From positions 13,012,729-13,076,728 of the forward strand of contig CM049314.1 of NCBI GenBank assembly GCA_026874595.1: 64,000 nt of DNA, in the 5' to 3' direction. This DNA is from Sipunculus nudus. Taxonomy: Eukaryota > Annelida > Sipuncula > Golfingiida > Sipunculidae. Shown one piece after another: positions 60,206-64,000 of this stretch (position 1 is its first letter; every line of letters starts with the position of its first letter). Both the position numbers and the translations under genes were made by a program. The notes under the pieces were generated by a model, which saw nothing but the letters and a program-made list of their open reading frames with translations, searched no databases and had not been told where the DNA came from.

Positions 60206-60694
60206 TTATCTTCGGACAAGGAATCCCCCTTGTTGTGGTCTGGTTGACTGCAGCTCGGGAAGGGCCACTGGACACTTGCTTTTCAGCCGGTGTGCCTGTG
60301 ACATGAACTGTGGATTGTAGCGCCACCTGATGGGCGCATAAGAAGACAGGAAGAGTGTAGATGCACCGCGAGGTGACGGAGACAGCGGATTTGCCACAAT
60401 TTCTGGAGTTGATGATTGCCATTTGGCCTCAGTCTGGGCATATTTCTTACTGTAGTCCTGCATGTGGGACCTCACTTTTAACATATCTCCCACATTTCTC
60501 TGTATTGTGTGTATTTGTGATTTTAGTCCATCTACCTCATCAGTACCTCCATCGAAGTTTTTTCCCAGATCGAGATCAACCTTATGCTTCTTGATTTCTT
60601 GCGCCATTCCGGTCCAGTCAACAGATTTTAAGGTGGCAGGACTGGTCCACCCGTAGGACCTGACTTTGCTTAGTATTTCCTTTGCATTGAACAT
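60206..60694 (-). CDS. Unrecognised 162-residue frame, possibly LINE ORF1
   Basis: ATG at 60694 to a stop at 60206, about 460 bp upstream of the LINE endonuclease on the same strand. The N-terminal half is rich in Lys, Asp and Gln with a likely short coiled coil (around residues 50-85). The C-terminal third is Ser/Pro/Arg-rich. Neither an RRM nor zinc knuckles, common in LINE ORF1 proteins, are visible. Its position and strand suggest ORF1, but a host exon cannot be excluded. An ATG start and a reasonable composition make it better than chance. Confidence 0.4.
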   Translation of the reverse strand: MFNAKEILSKVRSYGWTSPATLKSVDWTGMAQEIKKHKVDLDLGKNFDGGTDEVDGLKSQIHTIQRNVGDMLKVRSHMQDYSKKYAQTEAKWQSSTPEIVANPLSPSPRGASTLFLSSYAPIRWRYNPQFMSQAHRLKSKCPVALPELQSTRPQQGGFLVRR

Positions 60695-60719
60695 TCTAAA
60701 GAACCCCTAAAGTATACAT

Positions 60720-61389
60720 TTTTTGAAAGTTTAGAAGATTCTCTATATTTTGGTTAAAATGAACCTTGTTTTGGAGGAACAGGTTTGAATCTAATCGAGT
60801 TTTACTTAAATTGTAATTTTTAACAAAAAAAAGTATATTCGGACACATCTAAAGCAGATACGGATTATATTTTTAAATAATTTGAAAATTAAAATAAAAA
60901 TCCCAGGTGTTTTTTTTTTGTTTGTTTTGAAGTTATGTTTAAAATTGACGATTTATCATCGCTACCTAACAATATCTTTACTGAAGATGGTTCGCCCAGC
61001 TGAAACTTTTTGGGTTCATTCAACATCTGCAGTTTTTCAAGTGGCATTCAAGATTTGCGTCGTCGGCCCATCGTAGTTCCGTTTGTTATTATGTACATAA
61101 TATAAAGCTGTAGCGATGTTGACAGTATAAATATCATAGACGTTATGGTCAGGATTCAACGCTTATCAGTTGTATGCTCAACTAATGAGACTGAGCTATC
61201 AAACGTCGACCGTTATATGTTGTCGCTCATGCTTTAATTAACTACTTGCTCCTCGCTATTGGCCGACTGGCCGAGCGAGGACAGGGGTAACATAGATTGA
61301 CAGGCCTGTAGCCGGGCAGGAGTTAGTTTACAAAAACCCTATCAACACATCGTAGTGTTTGCTGAATAGAAATCACCGTTTTCCACAAA
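60720..61389. other. Noncoding stretch, GC-richer near 61250-61340
   Basis: No gene is seen. 'ctattggccgactggccgag' near 61255 includes a CCAAT-type inverse element and CpGs, possibly a promoter for the candidate exon that follows. Confidence 0.35.
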
Positions 61390-61640
61390 ATGCAAGCGGT
61401 GCGCCGCAACGTGCTCAAGTGCATTAGATCCGGCCAATATTCAATATCAAGCATATTTTTTTTTTTTGCAAAATCGTTCTTTTTTTAGGAATTCTGCCAG
61501 TCCTGCTACGTTAGATCCGAAGAGAAAACCCGGCCTTATTCATATGCTGCATTTACAAGCATGGATTCTCGATCGGCTTCCTGGGCAATCTTTATCATAT
61601 CGGTTACGTTAGCGACACGCTTGTTTTGCCCCTTACTAAT
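61390..61640 (+). CDS. Weak candidate 5' exons of an unknown gene
   Basis: ATG near 61390 opens a CpG-rich frame beginning MQAVRRNVLKCIRSGQ, basic and with few acidic residues, like a mitochondrial presequence. A poly-T tract and 'ttttttag' (near 61488) could be an intron end, after which a second frame is open for about 58 codons (EFCQSCYVRSEEK...). No family is recognised, no clear donor follows the first frame, and the link is speculative. Confidence 0.2.
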
Positions 61641-61649
61641 TCGATTACG

Positions 61650-62503
61650 CATCTATGTAGCCTAGGTGTTATACAGGCAGTTTTTGGCTTTAACAATATC
61701 ATCTTCATTATAGAAGTCGCTTATTACCCAAACCAACAGATAAAATGGCATTATGTCAGTTTTATTTTGCAAGAAACACAACACTTCGGAAACGTTTTGG
61801 AGACTGATGGCTCCACTGATTGATCTCTCCGGAGTTGACAGTAACACCGTTCTCGATCGTTAAAGAATAATTCGTGTTCGGAAAGCTTGGGTGTGTTATA
61901 TTATTGATGCCTTGATTTTATTTTTTCTTGTCTCTCTTAGGCTTTTATGAGAGTCCGCATTTGATAAAAAAAAATTGTTGATATCACTAGATGGCATAAC
62001 AATTATTACTTTTGTTTTCAAATTCTCTAAGTTTAGTGTAGTTTCCAATATATTTCTCATAAATTCTTGGCCATTTTGTCAAGGTTAGGTCATGGAAATA
62101 ACATTTAAGACTGAGAGACATCTTTTAACATCAGGGATGGAGTGTAATGTGAGATATCCACCCGTAGAACTTGACTGGTCAAAAACGATATATATATATA
62201 TATTAGAAAGTCCAAAGTTAAGAAGTCAAAGAGATAGTCTCCGGGATCACCGTCTAGCACATCTCAGAGGTATATCTGAAGATATATCGCATGGATAAAT
62301 TCGTTTTTTTGTGTGTTTCGGGGTGTTCCTCTGTGGTATGACCCATCAATTATTTACTGATAGCGCAGGAGTGATACATCGAGCCTGGTTGACGCCAGAG
62401 TTATCGCGATTAAGCCCCCGTCATGTAGTGCGATTCCGGAACGGAACTGTACAGATGTAGATAATACTTATTTGAGCAAGAATTGAAAAAGGTTAACCTC
62501 CAA

Positions 62504-62558
<55 letters not shown>

Positions 62559-64000
62559 AAAGCTTTGTTTGCATCCAGCAACAGAGCATTGTATATGGTG
62601 TAGCATGGTGTGTGAACAAGTTGAGTGAGAAACCTTGAGTGCCTTCCATACTCTCAAAGCCTTAACCCTAAAATGAACATTGCAAAATAATCAATGTCTG
62701 AACAATACAAAGAGAACAAACAGCGACTCATCTTATTCCTGATACTTTACGTAGCAAGTTATTGTGAAAAATAAACACACACCCCTCTTCAACTGTAAAC
62801 CTAAATTATTATTAGCTGTCAGAACTCAAGGACCATATCGTTCCTTCATGGTTCTTATTATTCCCTTTTGTAACTGTTATGATTTGCACACTGTGTTTCT
62901 AAATAAGAAAGGTCTGGTTGCGTTTAGAGTGGTAGCAAAGATCGGTTTACATATATTAAATTTGTTGTACGATCTTCTCTTGCATTCACTTGCTATTTAT
63001 TTCTCAAGTCACGTTTCAGTCTTTCATATTTTAAAAATTCTTTCGTAGCATAAGAAACCTTTTCGACCGTCGTTTTACGCTCAATGCTCCATAAGAATCA
63101 TTTATCCTGATATAAAATAAATTATCTAAAAACGTAATGTTTTACTTCAGGGTGTAAGTGAAATCAAGTAATCGTACTAACCGGCTCTTTATTAACGTCC
63201 TATCCCTTATATTTGATAAAAATGTTGTTCCTACCTCAGATCCGAGTAGAGGTGGAACATATTCAGAACTAAGAAGTGTAAAATGCTAACAGCATGCTCA
63301 CTGTCAGGTTAACATTAATTAATACCTAGTAAACATTAATTGATAAATAAGTCAATGTGTTTTACATTAAAACTAGCTAATCACTTACCCCTTCTACAGC
63401 ATGTATTTGATCTCGACTAACTCTGGTTAGATGTTAATTAATTAGTAATTCTGTTTAGATTAATTCTTATAATGCCTCTGTTGTGGATATATGAGCTTGT
63501 TCACAAGCTGTTAGTAAACACGGCAGTGTGGACAAGGACGCACAGCAATGGTGGTTTCTTTATATCATCTGATTGTAGGTTATCTGAGCTACTATGGCCA
63601 TGGGCCTTTTTCCGACGTCTGCTCGCCCATCTCTGGGGTCCGTCTATAATTTTGAACACTGTAAAGGCAATACTCTTCTCAATGTACAAAGTTGCTCAAA
63701 AGTATGTTTATTGTGTAGTATGGTTAAACCCAATATACCTCGGACCTGAGTGTGATAATTAGCGGTGGCATCTGTTATTAATAGGGCACAAAGGACATCT
63801 CTTTGATTACTAAAACTTAATACGTGTACACAGGTTCTAGTAAACTCTTCATGAAATCCCCCCCCCCCCCAATTAGCTTAGTGACCTACATTTACATACT
63901 CTGGCATTTAGTGGTTTGTCAGATTCAGCTGAGAGTCGTCGTTAAATTTTCTATGTAAATTTGCAATGGGTCTTCTGGTTGCGAAATTTGCTTGGGTTTT
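61650..64000. other. AT-rich noncoding stretch
   Basis: A (TA)n array lies at 62506-62554 and a poly-C run at 63860-63869. No gene, RNA or large repeat is recognised. Confidence 0.45.
62506..62554. repeat. (TA)n microsatellite
   Basis: Uninterrupted TA run. Confidence 0.93.

Noticed and set aside
63472-63762. 96-codon plus-strand frame near the right end
   Set aside because: Composition is random-like with no recognisable motif; no evidence beyond openness.

Overview
The window is AT-rich metazoan nuclear DNA with no bacterial gene organisation. It has spliced actin-type exons, long (TA)n arrays, dispersed and tandem repeats, a tRNA-derived SINE family, non-LTR retrotransposon remnants, an LTR-type element and a DIRS (tyrosine-recombinase) retroelement. 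The mix of many decayed actin copies, DIRS and LINE remnants and repeats such as 'ggggtcatgaggtcaaaggtc' suggests a marine invertebrate, most likely a lophotrochozoan such as a bivalve mollusc. That placement is inference. I see no complete, intact protein-coding gene.

Layout. 1-5.7 kb is noncoding with one tandem repeat block. 5.7-10.2 kb is a GC-richer DIRS-family retroelement on the minus strand, recognised by inverted terminal repeats, an internal complementary region (ICR), gag-like coding, the start of a reverse transcriptase and the end of a tyrosine recombinase. 10.2-22 kb is AT-rich, with two LINE remnants (13.2-13.8 and 20.7-21.3 kb), microsatellites and three tandem repeat families. 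22-25 kb holds a MITE-like element, a probable solo LTR and a SINE.

25-56 kb is dominated by a decayed actin family. It contains one full-length ruined copy (25.2-26.2 kb), several isolated first exons, a leader fused to a C-terminal fragment, an intact lone first exon (37.9 kb), a nearly intact second exon (40.7-41.7 kb) with one in-frame TAG and a deletion of the filament 'hydrophobic plug', and an internally deleted copy (52.8-53.2 kb). Flanking DNA is repeated among the copies, so the array grew by segmental duplication. Two further duplications stand out: a 2.18-kb tandem pair (45.1-49.5 kb) and a 22-25 kb / 54-56 kb pair that differ by insertions.

56.7-60.7 kb is a decayed LINE on the minus strand (possible ORF1, endonuclease, reverse transcriptase with YADD, C-terminal region, short tandem 3' tail) that contains an apparently perfect 983-bp tandem duplication. 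60.7-64 kb is mostly noncoding, with one weak candidate first exon near 61.4 kb.

What is active is uncertain. The actin exons at 37.9 and 40.7 kb are the only host-type coding sequence near intactness, and the pair would give a truncated protein. Identities were assigned by reading motifs by eye; no database search was run.
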